Assembly: GCA_963613665.1 (NCBI GenBank)
Contig: CAVEAL010000008.1
Coordinates: 23,571 to 87,570 of the forward strand
Direction: 5' to 3'
Length of the DNA: 64,000 nucleotides
DNA from: F23-B02 sp963613665
GTDB lineage: Bacteria > Bacillota > Clostridia > Oscillospirales > Oscillospiraceae
The notes under the pieces are model-generated. The model had not been told where the DNA came from. It saw only the letters and a list, made by a program, of their open reading frames with translations, and did no database searches. The position numbers and the translations under genes are program-made. Each line of letters starts with the position of its first letter. Position 1 is the stretch's first letter. Of the stretch, positions 26,464-35,646 are shown piece after piece.

Positions 26464-27201
26464 ATGCGTGATTACAGCAAGGAATTTGCCGACAGAGTGC
26501 AGTATATAAGGGCGCTCGTGGAGGAAAGCGGCGTTGACGGCATCGTTTTCGGAAACTCCGGCGGTAAGGACTCCGCCCTCGTCGGCATACTGTGCAAATT
26601 CGCCTGCGAGAACACGGTCGGCATTATGATGCCCTGTGCGTCAAAGCGCAATTTTGAGCAGGATATGAAGGACGCAAAGGAGGTCGCTGAGCATTTCGGC
26701 ATCGAAAGCCGCGTGATCGACCTGACCGATGTGCGTCAGGCGGAGATCGACAGGCTTCAGGGCATAACGACGCTCACGAATGCAGCGGTCAACAACATTG
26801 CGCCGCGCCTGAGAATGGCTACGCTCTACGCCGTCGCGGCGTCAGAGTACCGCCTCGTCGCCGGAACCGGCAACCGCAGCGAGAGATATATGGGCTACTT
26901 CACAAAATGGGGCGACGGCGCCTGCGACTTTAATCCCATATCCGACCTCACCGCGAGCGAGATCATTGAGTTTCTCAAATGGCTCACGGCGCCGGCGTGC
27001 ATCATAAACAAGGCCCCCTCCGCCGGACTTTTCGACGGTCAGACCGATGAGAACGAGATGGGCGTGAGCTACGCCGCGATAGACAGCTATATAAACGGCG
27101 GCGAGGTGAGCCCCACGGAAAAGAGGATCATCGACCGCTTCCACCGTAATTCCGGCCACAAGCGCAGCGGAATCAACGTATTTAAGCAGATAGATGAGTA
27201 A
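26464..27201 (+). CDS. nadE: NH3-dependent NAD+ synthetase
   Basis: This 245-residue synthetase domain has no glutaminase domain. The PP-loop FGNSGGKDSALVG, GTGNRSERYMGYFTKWGDGACDFNPI and KAPSAGLFDGQTDENEMG are diagnostic. It amidates deamido-NAD with ammonia. Its last 8 nt overlap purB. Confidence 0.93.
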   Translation: MRDYSKEFADRVQYIRALVEESGVDGIVFGNSGGKDSALVGILCKFACENTVGIMMPCASKRNFEQDMKDAKEVAEHFGIESRVIDLTDVRQAEIDRLQGITTLTNAAVNNIAPRLRMATLYAVAASEYRLVAGTGNRSERYMGYFTKWGDGACDFNPISDLTASEIIEFLKWLTAPACIINKAPSAGLFDGQTDENEMGVSYAAIDSYINGGEVSPTEKRIIDRFHRNSGHKRSGINVFKQIDE

Positions 27202-28633
27202 ACACGAATTTTACGAAAATCCCCTCTGCGGGAGATATGCCGGAGAAGAGATGCAGCGCCTTTTCTCCGATGACTTCAAGTTTTCAACATGGCGCAGGCT
27301 GTGGATAGCCCTTGCCGAGAGTGAGAAGGAGCTCGGGCTTGATATAAGCGATGCGCAGATAGAGCAGATGAAGGCGCATGTTGACGATATCGACTATGAA
27401 TCGGCCGCGCGTCACGAGCACGAGGTGCGCCACGACGTTATGGCGCATGTGCTCACCTTCGGCGAGTGCTGTCCGGATGCAAAGCCGATAATACATCTGG
27501 GCGCCACGAGCTGCTACGTCGGCGACAACACGGATATCATCCGTATGCGCGCGGCGCTCGTTCTTGTGCGGCGCAAGCTCATAAACGCGATCGCCGCGCT
27601 GCGTGACTTCGCCGGAAAGTACAAGAGCGTGCCGACGCTTGCGTACACGCATTTTCAGGCAGCCCAGCCGACTACCGTCGGCAAGCGCGCGACGCTCTGG
27701 GCGTATGACCTCATTAACGATCTTGAGCAGCTTGACTGTCAGCTCGGCAGACTGGAGCTTTTGGGCTGCAAGGGCACGACCGGCACCGGCGCGAGCTTCC
27801 TTGAGCTTTTTGACGGCGATGAGGCGAAGGTCACGGAGCTTGAAAGGCTGATAGCCGCAAAAATGGGCTTTGAGCGCTGCGCACCGGTCAGCGGGCAGAC
27901 CTATTCGCGCAAGGTGGATTTTTACGTTTTGCAGGTGCTGTCCGGCATCGCGCAGAGCGCGTCAAAGTTTTCAAGCGATGTGCGGCTGCTGTCGCACCTC
28001 AAGGAGGTCGATGAGCCGTTTGAGTCAAAGCAGATAGGCTCCTCGGCGATGGCCTACAAGCGTAATCCCATGAGATCCGAGCGCATAGCCTCGCTTTCGC
28101 GCTTTGTCATGAGCGATCTTCAGAATGCGGCCTTCACAGCCTCAAGCCAGTGGCTCGAGCGCACGCTTGACGACTCGGCAAACCGCCGCCTGAGTATCCC
28201 TGAGGCTTTTCTGGCAATCGACGGCATACTTAATCTCTATATAAACGTCGCATCCGGAATGACGGTATACCCCGCAGTGTGCAGAAAGCATCTGGATGAG
28301 GAGCTGCCGTTCATGGCCAGCGAAAATATCCTCATGTACTGCGTAAAGCACAAGGGCGGTGACAGGCAGGAGCTGCACGAGCGCATCCGCGTCCACTCGG
28401 TCGCGGCGGCGCAGGAGGTAAAGCTTCGCGGCGGTGAGAACGATCTTCTCGGACGCATTATGGCTGACCCGGCCTTCGGACTTGCGGAGGATGAGCTCAC
28501 GGCGCTCTGCGATGCGCACGGCTTCACCGGCATGGCCGAGCATCAGACCGAAAAATTTATAAAAGAGTATCTTGATCCCGTCATCGACGCGAACAGAGAA
28601 GAGCTGGGCGTCGAGGCGAACGTAAATGTATAA
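27194..28633 (+). CDS. purB: Adenylosuccinate lyase
   Basis: This 479-residue fumarase/aspartase-superfamily enzyme acts in purine synthesis. It has HLGATSCYVGDNTD, THFQAAQPTTVGKRA, KGTTGTGASF and the signature SSAMAYKRNPMRSERI. It lies between nadE (overlap) and purA (13-nt gap), giving a purine nucleotide cluster. Confidence 0.95.
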   Translation: MSKHEFYENPLCGRYAGEEMQRLFSDDFKFSTWRRLWIALAESEKELGLDISDAQIEQMKAHVDDIDYESAARHEHEVRHDVMAHVLTFGECCPDAKPIIHLGATSCYVGDNTDIIRMRAALVLVRRKLINAIAALRDFAGKYKSVPTLAYTHFQAAQPTTVGKRATLWAYDLINDLEQLDCQLGRLELLGCKGTTGTGASFLELFDGDEAKVTELERLIAAKMGFERCAPVSGQTYSRKVDFYVLQVLSGIAQSASKFSSDVRLLSHLKEVDEPFESKQIGSSAMAYKRNPMRSERIASLSRFVMSDLQNAAFTASSQWLERTLDDSANRRLSIPEAFLAIDGILNLYINVASGMTVYPAVCRKHLDEELPFMASENILMYCVKHKGGDRQELHERIRVHSVAAAQEVKLRGGENDLLGRIMADPAFGLAEDELTALCDAHGFTGMAEHQTEKFIKEYLDPVIDANREELGVEANVNV

Positions 28634-28646
28634 AGGAGCGTAAACA

Positions 28647-29924
28647 ATGTTAACAGCAATCGTTGGAACCAACTGGGGCGATGAGGGCAAGGGCCGCATG
28701 GTCGATCTGCTCTCTGAAAAATATGATATAGTTGTCCGCTATCAGGGCGGCAACAACGCCGGTCACACCGTCGTTAACGACAATGGCAGGTTTATCCTGA
28801 ACTTGCTGCCCTCCGGCATACTGCGCGACGACACCGTCAATGTCCTCGGCGCGGGAATAGTCATCGACCTTGAGCATCTGTTTAACGAGACCGCGCGCCT
28901 GCGCGAGGGCGGCATTGCGATAAGCCCCGCAAACCTCAAGATAAGCGACCGCGCGACGATCTGCATGCCCTACCATAAGCTTCTTGACGGATTGGAGGAG
29001 GACAGGCTCGGCGATAAGAAGTTCGGCTCGACCCGCCGCGGCATTTCTCCCGTTTACGCAGATAAGTACATGAAAAAGGCCCTGCGCATGGGCGATCTTA
29101 AAAACCTCGACCACCTGCGCGAACGCGTCGCCGGCATCGTCGAGTGGAAAAACCTCACCGTCGCCGGCGGCTACGGCCACGAGCCGATCGACGTTGACGA
29201 GATCATGGCGTGGCTCGAGAAATTCGGCAAGCCCTTTGAGGAGTATGTCTGCGATACGACCGTGTACCTCAGCGAGGCCGTAAACAGCGGCAAGTCCGTA
29301 ATGTTTGAGGCTCAGCTCGGCGCACTGCGCGATATAGACTTCGGCATCTACCCCTACACATCAGCTTCCACCACTCTGGCATCCTACGCGCCCATCGGCT
29401 CCGGCGTTCCGCAGCTCAAGCTCGATGAGAGCATCGGCATCATGAAGGCGTATTCCAGCTGCGTCGGCGAGGGCCCGTTCACCTGCGAGATGTCCGGCGA
29501 CGAGGCTCACGCACTGCGTGAGGCAGGCGGCGAGTACGGCGCGGCAACGGGACGTCCCCGCAGAGTCGGCGGCTTTGATGTCGTCGCGTCGCGCTACGGC
29601 ACCCGGATGCAGGGCTGCACCTGCATCGCCCTGACCAAGCTCGACGTTATGAGCTATATGGATAAGATCCCCGTCTGCGTTGCCTATGAGCTCGACGGCA
29701 AGCGAATTGAAAACTTCCCCGGCAACATCGAGGAGCTCGAGCGCGCAAAGCCCGTTTACGAGTATCTTGAGGGCTTCAAGTGCGACATCTCCGCCTGCCG
29801 CAGGCCTGAGGATCTGCCCAAGGCCGCCCTCGACTATGTCAAATATATCGAGAAGGCCGTCGGCTGCCCGATCAAATACGTTTCAGTCAGCGCCGAGCGC
29901 GATGGCTGCATCGAAATGTTTTAA
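28647..29924 (+). CDS. purA: Adenylosuccinate synthetase
   Basis: This 425-residue enzyme converts IMP to adenylosuccinate using GTP. It has NWGDEGKGRMVDLLSE, GGNNAGHTV, GSTRRGISPVYADK, FEAQLGALRDIDFGIYPYTSAS and GRPRRVGGFD. It has a strong AAAGGAG site and is co-transcribed with purB and guaA. Confidence 0.96.
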   Translation: MLTAIVGTNWGDEGKGRMVDLLSEKYDIVVRYQGGNNAGHTVVNDNGRFILNLLPSGILRDDTVNVLGAGIVIDLEHLFNETARLREGGIAISPANLKISDRATICMPYHKLLDGLEEDRLGDKKFGSTRRGISPVYADKYMKKALRMGDLKNLDHLRERVAGIVEWKNLTVAGGYGHEPIDVDEIMAWLEKFGKPFEEYVCDTTVYLSEAVNSGKSVMFEAQLGALRDIDFGIYPYTSASTTLASYAPIGSGVPQLKLDESIGIMKAYSSCVGEGPFTCEMSGDEAHALREAGGEYGAATGRPRRVGGFDVVASRYGTRMQGCTCIALTKLDVMSYMDKIPVCVAYELDGKRIENFPGNIEELERAKPVYEYLEGFKCDISACRRPEDLPKAALDYVKYIEKAVGCPIKYVSVSAERDGCIEMF

Positions 29925-29938
29925 CAGGAGGAACGGGA

Positions 29939-31480
29939 ATGCAGAATCAGCGTGTACTTGTTCTGGACTTCGGCGGTCAGTATAATCAGCTCATCGCCCG
30001 CAGAGTCCGCGAATGCAATGTCTACTGCGAGGTAAAGCCCCACAGCATGAGCATTGACGAGATAAAGTCATACGATCCCATCGGCATCATCTTCACCGGC
30101 GGCCCGCAGAGCGTTTACGCTGCCGGCTCACCGCAGGTAGACCCGGAGATATTCAGGCTCGGCATCCCCGTGCTGGGCATCTGCTACGGCTGCCAGCTCA
30201 TGGCTCACTACCTCGGCGGCGAGGTGACCGCCGCACAGTCAGATACCGCACGCGAGTACGGCAAAACTCCGACATTCTTCGACACAGGCTGCCGCCTGTT
30301 CAAGGGCCTGCCGGAGGAGAGCGTCACATGGATGAGCCACGGCGACTACATGGCCAAGGTACCGGAGAGCTTCCGCCTTGTCGCACACAGTGCCGCCTGT
30401 CCGACCGTCGGCATCTGTGACGAAGCGCGCGGCTTTTACGGCGTGCAGTTCCACCCAGAGGTGAACCACACCGAATACGGTCAGAAAATGCTGCACAACT
30501 TCCTGTATGAGATATGCGGTGCAAAGGGCGACTGGACGATGGGCGACTATATGCGCGCGTCGATCGAATCCATCCGCGCCAAGGTCGGCGACGGGAAGGT
30601 GCTGCTCGCACTTTCCGGCGGCGTCGATTCTTCCGTCGCTGCGGCCCTGCTCGCTGAGGCGGTAGGCAGCCAGCTCACCTGCATTTTCGTCGATCACGGC
30701 CTCATGCGCAAGGATGAGGGAGACGAGGTCGAGGCCGCGTTCAAAAACTGGGATATAAATTTCATCCGCGTGAATGCGCAGGAGCGCTTTCTCGGCCGCC
30801 TCGCGGGCGTTTCCGAGCCCGAGGCAAAGCGCAAGATAATAGGCGAGGAGTTCATCCGCGTTTTTGAGGATGAGGGCAAGAAAATAGGCTCTGTCGATTA
30901 CCTCGCACAGGGCACGATCTACCCCGATGTCATCGAGTCCGGGACGAATGTCGCGGCGGTGATAAAGAGCCATCACAACGTCGGCGGTCTGCCCGACTTT
31001 GTCGATTTCAAGGAGATCATCGAGCCGCTGCGCCTGCTGTTCAAGGACGAGGTGCGCGCTCTCGGCCGCGAGCTTGGCCTGCCCGAGTATCTTGTTATGC
31101 GTCAGCCCTTCCCGGGCCCCGGCCTTGCCATCCGCGTCATCGGCGATATCACGAAGGAGAAACTCGATATCCTGCGCGAGGCTGACTTCATCTTCCGTGA
31201 CGAGATCGCAAAGGCGCATCTTGAGAGCACGATGAACCAGTATTTTGCGGTGCTTACGAGCATGCGTTCGGTCGGCGTGATGGGCGACGGCAGGACCTAT
31301 GACTACACCCTCGCTCTGCGCTCCGTGACCACGACCGACTTCATGACCGCCGACTGGGCGCGTATCCCCTATGACGTGCTCGACAAAGTCTCCGTGCGCA
31401 TCGTAAACGAGGTCAAGGGCATAAACCGCATCGTCTATGATATAACCTCCAAACCCCCCGCAACTATAGAGTGGGAATGA
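29939..31480 (+). CDS. guaA: GMP synthase (glutamine-hydrolysing)
   Basis: This 513-residue enzyme has a class-I glutaminase domain (GICYGCQLMAHYLGG with catalytic Cys, FHPEVNHTE), an ATP-pyrophosphatase loop (LSGGVDSSVAAALL), and a C-terminal dimerisation domain ending KPPATIEWE. The last codons GAG TGG GAA are the attachment site of the mobile element; the stop TGA is supplied by the element, while the resident version (GAG TGG GAA TAA) now sits at 46161. Confidence 0.96.
   Translation: MQNQRVLVLDFGGQYNQLIARRVRECNVYCEVKPHSMSIDEIKSYDPIGIIFTGGPQSVYAAGSPQVDPEIFRLGIPVLGICYGCQLMAHYLGGEVTAAQSDTAREYGKTPTFFDTGCRLFKGLPEESVTWMSHGDYMAKVPESFRLVAHSAACPTVGICDEARGFYGVQFHPEVNHTEYGQKMLHNFLYEICGAKGDWTMGDYMRASIESIRAKVGDGKVLLALSGGVDSSVAAALLAEAVGSQLTCIFVDHGLMRKDEGDEVEAAFKNWDINFIRVNAQERFLGRLAGVSEPEAKRKIIGEEFIRVFEDEGKKIGSVDYLAQGTIYPDVIESGTNVAAVIKSHHNVGGLPDFVDFKEIIEPLRLLFKDEVRALGRELGLPEYLVMRQPFPGPGLAIRVIGDITKEKLDILREADFIFRDEIAKAHLESTMNQYFAVLTSMRSVGVMGDGRTYDYTLALRSVTTTDFMTADWARIPYDVLDKVSVRIVNEVKGINRIVYDITSKPPATIEWE
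31469..31480 (+). repeat. attL: guaA 3'-end core repeat
   Basis: GAGTGGGAATGA preserves the last three guaA codons plus a stop. The matching copy is at 46161. Confidence 0.85.
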
Positions 31481-31549
31481 GAAAAAGGTGAACATGAGGG
31501 GCTGCAAAGCCTTGAAAACACGCACTTTTTGAAAATCTCATTTCCCGTT

Positions 31550-31568
31550 TGATAGCAAAATGATAGCA
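31550..31568 (+). repeat. TGATAGCA direct repeats near the left end (putative integrase/Xis arm sites)
   Basis: Two copies of TGATAGCA lie 11 bp apart, about one helical turn, 80 bp inside attL. Related copies occur near the right end. Arm-type binding sites for the integrase or Xis are the likely role. The rest of 31481-31650 shows no gene. Confidence 0.6.
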
Positions 31569-31651
31569 GATACCCAAACTGTTTTGTTTATTCTTGTTTC
31601 AAGGGACAAGCGGTTTGCAGGTTGAGCTATTACCAATCCTATATTGAGAGC

Positions 31652-31702
31652 GAAAAAGGCTCTGCTGACTTTCTGTAAAAGAAAGCCGGCAGAGCCTTTT
31701 GT
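31652..31702. terminator. Terminator at the left end of the element
   Basis: A long two-part stem, AAAAGGCTCTGC ... GCAGAGCCTTTT with inner CTTTC / GAAAG, lies just after the leftward xre gene. Confidence 0.85.
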
Positions 31703-32232
31703 TATTTTTCCGTGTGTTCTTTGAGGTCGGCAAGGAGCAAATCGCTCAATTCCTGCGACGGCGCGATCTTATGCCACTGACCGGAGGTGTCGTACTTCGG
31801 ATAGTGATAGCGCCAGCGGTCGTATTCTTCTTTGGTGATCTCGCCTGCTTTCAGCTTGGCGGCGACTGCGCCCCATGCGGCAAGCATCCTGTGAAGCGCT
31901 GCTGCGTCGCGTCCCTTATGAATATGGACGCGCAGATGCACCTCGTCATCACACTTGCAGACCTCAAGCCCATACCGGTCTTCCAGAGTGAACAGCGTGT
32001 GCATCAGTCCGGTATAGGAGTCAATGTCCGGTACGTCCAACGCCTTGGGCGAAACGTCAAGCACCTGTGCCAGCGCAGCGGTCACGTCCGCTTTGGGCGT
32101 TCTGGAGCCATTCTCGTACTGCGCAAGGCGGACATCTGCGGATTTCTCCGGGAAGCCCAGTGCCATGCCAAGGTATTTCTGTGTCATGCCCCGCATCGTG
32201 CGGAAAAAGTGGATGCGTTCACCAATCGCCAT
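31702..32232 (-). CDS. Xre-family transcriptional regulator of the mobile element
   Basis: This 176-residue protein has an N-terminal Cro/CI-type helix-turn-helix (RIHFFRTMRGMTQKYLGMALGF...VRLAQYENGSRTPKADVTAALAQVLDVSP). Its C-terminal domain has no recognised function. The start ATG 32232 (MAIGERI) lies nine nt after AGGAG; the ATG at 32241 would touch it. It is transcribed away from xis-int behind an operator-like palindrome and probably controls excision genes. Confidence 0.85.
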   Translation of the reverse strand: MAIGERIHFFRTMRGMTQKYLGMALGFPEKSADVRLAQYENGSRTPKADVTAALAQVLDVSPKALDVPDIDSYTGLMHTLFTLEDRYGLEVCKCDDEVHLRVHIHKGRDAAALHRMLAAWGAVAAKLKAGEITKEEYDRWRYHYPKYDTSGQWHKIAPSQELSDLLLADLKEHTEK

Positions 32233-32252
32233 AATAGCCATCTCCTGTGTCG

Positions 32253-32297
32253 GTTATCTTTGATAACGAGTATAGCAGATATGTTTAATTTCGTCAA
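32253..32297 (-). promoter_or_regulatory. xre promoter with palindromic operator
   Basis: On the minus strand there is TTGACG (32297-32292), a 17-nt spacer and TATACT (32274-32269). The perfect inverted repeat GTTATC-TTT-GATAAC (32253-32267) lies at the start site, suggesting autoregulation. Confidence 0.7.
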
Positions 32298-32341
32298 GAA
32301 AAATCTAAGCAAATTTATTTAATATTTTCCTGCAAACCGGC

Positions 32342-32760
32342 TTGACTTAAACGAATGTGTATAGTAAAACGACTTCAAGCTAAGCTAATATGTTTAGAAT
32401 CCGCTGTTGGGGTAACAGCTTAATCCCGAGCAGCGGACAGACCCTTTGAAACACGAATAGCTCCTCCGAATAACGACCTCTCTGTATATGGGTAACACCT
32501 GAGCCGCAAGGAAGCGCGTAAGCGCCGCACCAAAATACCGGATAGTTCCCGGTCAGGCCACGACAGCAGAGAGCGGATACTCCCCACCAGCTACAGTCCG
32601 AGCGTGATAGCAACCGTCGCAGGCAATAGGGTGAGAGGCTTCGTAAGTCAATCGGAGATTGAAAAATGAGCGCCGGGTAACTACCAGCGGTTCGGAGGAG
32701 CAGAAAAACCTTACGAAGAAGTGCGGGGGTAGTCTGTACTTCTTCGTAAAACCAAAAATG
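32342..32760 (+). ncRNA. Candidate structured RNA / long leader upstream of xis
   Basis: A promoter-like TTGACT (32342), a 17-nt spacer and TAAAAC precede ~380 nt without a plausible rightward gene. The stretch is full of hairpins: CCGCTG...CAGCGG enclosing GCTGTT/AACAGC (32400-32438), GCGC-GTAA-GCGC, ACCGG/CCGGT, and a perfect 12-bp stem TTACGAAGAAGT / ACTTCTTCGTAA near 32712-32750. Base composition is more GC-rich and structured than a normal spacer. I cannot match it to a named RNA family with certainty. Confidence 0.5.
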
Positions 32761-32775
32761 AAGAAAGGATATTTT

Positions 32776-32991
32776 ATGGCAAGAGAAATTTTTATGAGAG
32801 TGAACGAAGTTGCGGAAGAGCTTGGCGTATCGGTTCCGTATGCGTATAAGCTCATCCGCGAGCTGAACGGAGAACTGCGAAAGACCGGCTGCATCACCAT
32901 TGCAGGCAGGATCGACCGCAAGTTCTTCCATGAGAAGTTCTACGGGACAAGAGAACAGCAGGAAAGGAAGGAATCCAATGGCGGCGTTTAA
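32776..32991 (+). CDS. xis: Excisionase-like helix-turn-helix protein
   Basis: This 71-residue protein, MAREIFMRVNEVAEELGVSVPYAYKLIRELN..., has a MerR/excisionase-type helix-turn-helix. The start follows AAGAAAGGA; the longer upstream frame runs through the structured region. It overlaps the integrase by 14 nt, the standard xis-int arrangement. Confidence 0.85.
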   Translation: MAREIFMRVNEVAEELGVSVPYAYKLIRELNGELRKTGCITIAGRIDRKFFHEKFYGTREQQERKESNGGV

Positions 32992-34051
32992 GGATAAGAA
33001 AAACGGTTCGTGGTATGTGCAGTTCCGCTATACCGACTGGCGCGGCGAGCGCCAGCAAAAATTGAAGCGCGGCTTTGCCACAAAAAAAGAGGCGCAGGCG
33101 TGGGAACGCGAGTTTCTGATGCAGAAGCAGGCTGACATCAATATGAGCTTCGAGAGCTTTGTGGCGCTTTACGAAAAGGACGTCAAACCCAAGCTGAAGC
33201 TCAACACATGGCTCAGCAAGGAGCATATCATCCGCACAAAGATTCTGCCGTATTTCAAGAAGCGCAAGCTCTCGGAGATCACCGCCCGTGATGTGATCGA
33301 CTGGCAGAATGAGATACGGCAGCACACCAAATCAAGCGGCGAAACCTATTCCCCGGACTATCTCAAGAACGTCCATACGCAACTGAGCTGTATTTTCAAC
33401 CACGCCATCAAGTATTACGGTTTGCAGATCAATCCCGCCGCAAAGGCCGGGAATATGGGCAGCGAGCAGCCGAAGGAAATGCTGTTCTGGACGAAGGAAG
33501 AATACCTCAAATTCATCGATGCCATGATGGACAAGCCCATGCTGTACTACGCCTTTGAAATTCTGTACTGGTGCGGCATCCGCGAGGGTGAGCTGCTGGC
33601 GCTGACGCCTGCGGACTTTGATTTTGAGAAGAAAACGCTCCGCATCAATAAATCCTATCAGCGGTTGCAGGGAAAAGACGTTATTACTACGCCGAAAACA
33701 AAGAAAAGCAACCGCGTAATCCAGATGCCAGGCTTCCTCTGTAACGAGATGCAGGACTATTTCAAGCAGCTTTACGGGCTGGAACCGGACAGCCGCATCT
33801 TTCCATTAACCAAGCACACCTTGAAGCGCGGCATGGAGTTCGGATGCAAGGCATCGGGCGTCAAGGTCATCAGAATCCACGATTTGAGACACAGCCACGT
33901 TTCCTTACTTATTAACATGGGCTATTCCGCCGTTGCCATCGGCAATCGCGTGGGACACGAGAGCGTGGAGATTACCTACCGGTACGCACATCTGTTCCCT
34001 ACCGTGCAGAAGGAAATGGCAGATAAATTGAACGTCGAAAGGAGCAATTAA
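32978..34051 (+). CDS. int: Tyrosine-type site-specific integrase
   Basis: This 357-residue recombinase has an N-terminal AP2-like arm-binding part (MAAFKDKKNGSWYVQFRYTDWRGERQQKLKRGFATKKEAQAWE), a SAM-like core-binding domain, and a catalytic domain with Arg in CGIREGELLAL, HDLRHSHVSLL, GHESVEITYRYAHL and the nucleophilic Tyr in that last motif. It should mediate recombination at the guaA attachment site. The start ATG 32978 follows AAGGAA inside xis. Confidence 0.95.
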   Translation: MAAFKDKKNGSWYVQFRYTDWRGERQQKLKRGFATKKEAQAWEREFLMQKQADINMSFESFVALYEKDVKPKLKLNTWLSKEHIIRTKILPYFKKRKLSEITARDVIDWQNEIRQHTKSSGETYSPDYLKNVHTQLSCIFNHAIKYYGLQINPAAKAGNMGSEQPKEMLFWTKEEYLKFIDAMMDKPMLYYAFEILYWCGIREGELLALTPADFDFEKKTLRINKSYQRLQGKDVITTPKTKKSNRVIQMPGFLCNEMQDYFKQLYGLEPDSRIFPLTKHTLKRGMEFGCKASGVKVIRIHDLRHSHVSLLINMGYSAVAIGNRVGHESVEITYRYAHLFPTVQKEMADKLNVERSN

Positions 34052-34052
34052 A

Positions 34053-34388
34053 ATGTCACTGAAAAACCGAGACAATCACAACCGCTGGCGCAATAAGACC
34101 GTTGCTTTCCGGGTCTCCCCGGAGGAAGACGCACAAATTGAAACCTTTGTCAAGCTCTCCGGGCTGACCAAACAGGACTATATCACCCGCCGCCTGACTT
34201 GCAGGGATGTGGTGGTACAGGGCAATCCGAGGGTCTATAAGGCGCTACGCGACCAGCTTGCCGCCGTGCTGGACGAACTGCGGCGCATGGAGGCAGGCAG
34301 CAACGTGAACGATGAGCTGCTGGACGTGATTGAAATGATTGCAGCCATCATGGACGGCATGAAGGAGGAAAATGCCTGTGGAGAATGA
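34053..34388 (+). CDS. MobC-like relaxosome accessory protein
   Basis: This 111-residue protein has a ribbon-helix-helix-like start (NKTVAFRVSPEEDAQIETFVKLSGLTKQDYITRRLTCRDV) and a conserved RVYKALRDQLAAVLDELRR segment, as in MobC proteins that assist relaxase nicking. It begins 2 nt after the integrase stop, behind AAGGAG. Confidence 0.8.
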   Translation: MSLKNRDNHNRWRNKTVAFRVSPEEDAQIETFVKLSGLTKQDYITRRLTCRDVVVQGNPRVYKALRDQLAAVLDELRRMEAGSNVNDELLDVIEMIAAIMDGMKEENACGE

Positions 34389-35550
34389 AATTTGCAAAAA
34401 GAAAACGACCGCCCCGGACACATCTGTTGGCGCAGATGATGGGCAGCCGCTTCACAATTCAACTGAGAACAGTATATCCGCTTTTGATGAAAAAATCAAC
34501 GGTGATTTTCAAAACAGTGAGGAAAGTCTGGACGAAATCTACCGCAGGATGCAGAGGTTGACCGACCCGCATTACCTGCGCACGATCTCCATGACCGAGC
34601 TGTACCAGACCGCGTATCAGAGCAGGCCGCCGATCATCGACGGCTTGCTCTACGCGGGCGCGTATATCCTGGCAGGTGCGCCGAAGATCGGTAAGTCGTT
34701 TCTGGTGGCGCAGATCGCCTATCATGTCAGCACGGGCGAAGCTCTGTGGGGTTACGAAGTCCATCCCGGTACGGTGTTGTACCTTGCCTTGGAGGATGAT
34801 TTTCAGCGTATCCAGAGCCGAATGTTTATGATGTACGGCGTCAACGACACCGACCGGTTGCACTTTGCAACCGCTGCGGGCAAGATTGAAAACGGGTTAG
34901 ACGAACAGCTTGAGAATTTCGTGCGGGAGCATCCTGACACCAGACTCATTATCATCGACACCATGCAGAAAATCCGGGAAGTCGGCGGCGAGGCATACAG
35001 CTATGCCAGCGATTATGAGATCATCGGTCGGCTCAAGCAGTTTGCCGACAAACACTGTATCTGCGTCTTAACCGTCCATCACACACGCAAGCAGCCTTCC
35101 GGTGACAGCTTTGAGATGATCTCTGGAACAACGGGACTGCTCGGCTGCGCGGACGGTTCGCTGCTTATGCAGAAGAAAAAGCGCACGGCGCTGGAGGCAA
35201 CCATCGACGTGGTGGGACGTGACCAGCAGGATCAGATTCTCTATCTAAAAAAGGATGTCGACACACAAATCTGGAATCTTGAAAAGGTGGAGAACGAGCT
35301 GCACAAAGAGCCGCCCGATCATGTTCTGGAATCCGTTTCAAGGCTGGTATCCGCAGATCAACCGGTATGGACAGGCTCCCCCTCCAAGCTTGCCGATGCC
35401 GTCCATGTCGGCATGGCGGCTAATGCGCTGAGCAAGTATCTGAATGTGAAGTCTGGCAGACTTCTGGCCGAATACCACGTCCGCTATGAGAACAAAGTCC
35501 GGCACGAAGGGCGGCGTATCACACTGACCTTCGTAACCGCAAACGAATAA
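34372..35550 (+). CDS. RepA-like AAA ATPase (hexameric helicase family)
   Basis: This 392-residue protein has Walker A GAPKIGKSFLVAQIAYH, LYLALEDDFQRIQSRM, Walker B TRLIIIDTMQKI and VHHTRK...ISGTTGLLGCADGSLLM, the pattern of RSF1010 RepA-type helicases. In such elements it likely supports replication of the excised circle. The start overlaps mobC by 17 nt. The C-terminal ~90 residues look like a winged-helix domain. Confidence 0.85.
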   Translation: MPVENEICKKKTTAPDTSVGADDGQPLHNSTENSISAFDEKINGDFQNSEESLDEIYRRMQRLTDPHYLRTISMTELYQTAYQSRPPIIDGLLYAGAYILAGAPKIGKSFLVAQIAYHVSTGEALWGYEVHPGTVLYLALEDDFQRIQSRMFMMYGVNDTDRLHFATAAGKIENGLDEQLENFVREHPDTRLIIIDTMQKIREVGGEAYSYASDYEIIGRLKQFADKHCICVLTVHHTRKQPSGDSFEMISGTTGLLGCADGSLLMQKKKRTALEATIDVVGRDQQDQILYLKKDVDTQIWNLEKVENELHKEPPDHVLESVSRLVSADQPVWTGSPSKLADAVHVGMAANALSKYLNVKSGRLLAEYHVRYENKVRHEGRRITLTFVTANE

Positions 35551-35554
35551 GCTG

Positions 35555-35630
35555 TGCGACGGCTGCGACGGTTGCAACGGTGAAAATGATACCGTCAAAA
35601 CAGCCGTCGCAATCGTTGCGACCGTCGCGG
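35555..35630 (+). repeat. GCGACGG-rich direct and inverted repeats downstream of the RepA-like gene
   Basis: The stretch holds repeated GCGACGG/GTTGCGAC units and a long imperfect inverted repeat (GCGACGGTTGCAACG with CGTTGCGACCGTCGC, one mismatch). It lies between the helicase gene and the next small gene; a replication-origin or regulatory role is possible. Confidence 0.6.
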
Positions 35631-35646
35631 AAAGGAGCAAAACAGA

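Noticed and set aside
32380..32931. 183-codon leftward frame before and across xis
   Set aside because: Cys/Ser/Leu-rich sequence without recognised domain, overlapping the well-supported xis start; the hairpin-rich DNA fits a structured RNA better. Kept as a possible refutation of that idea.
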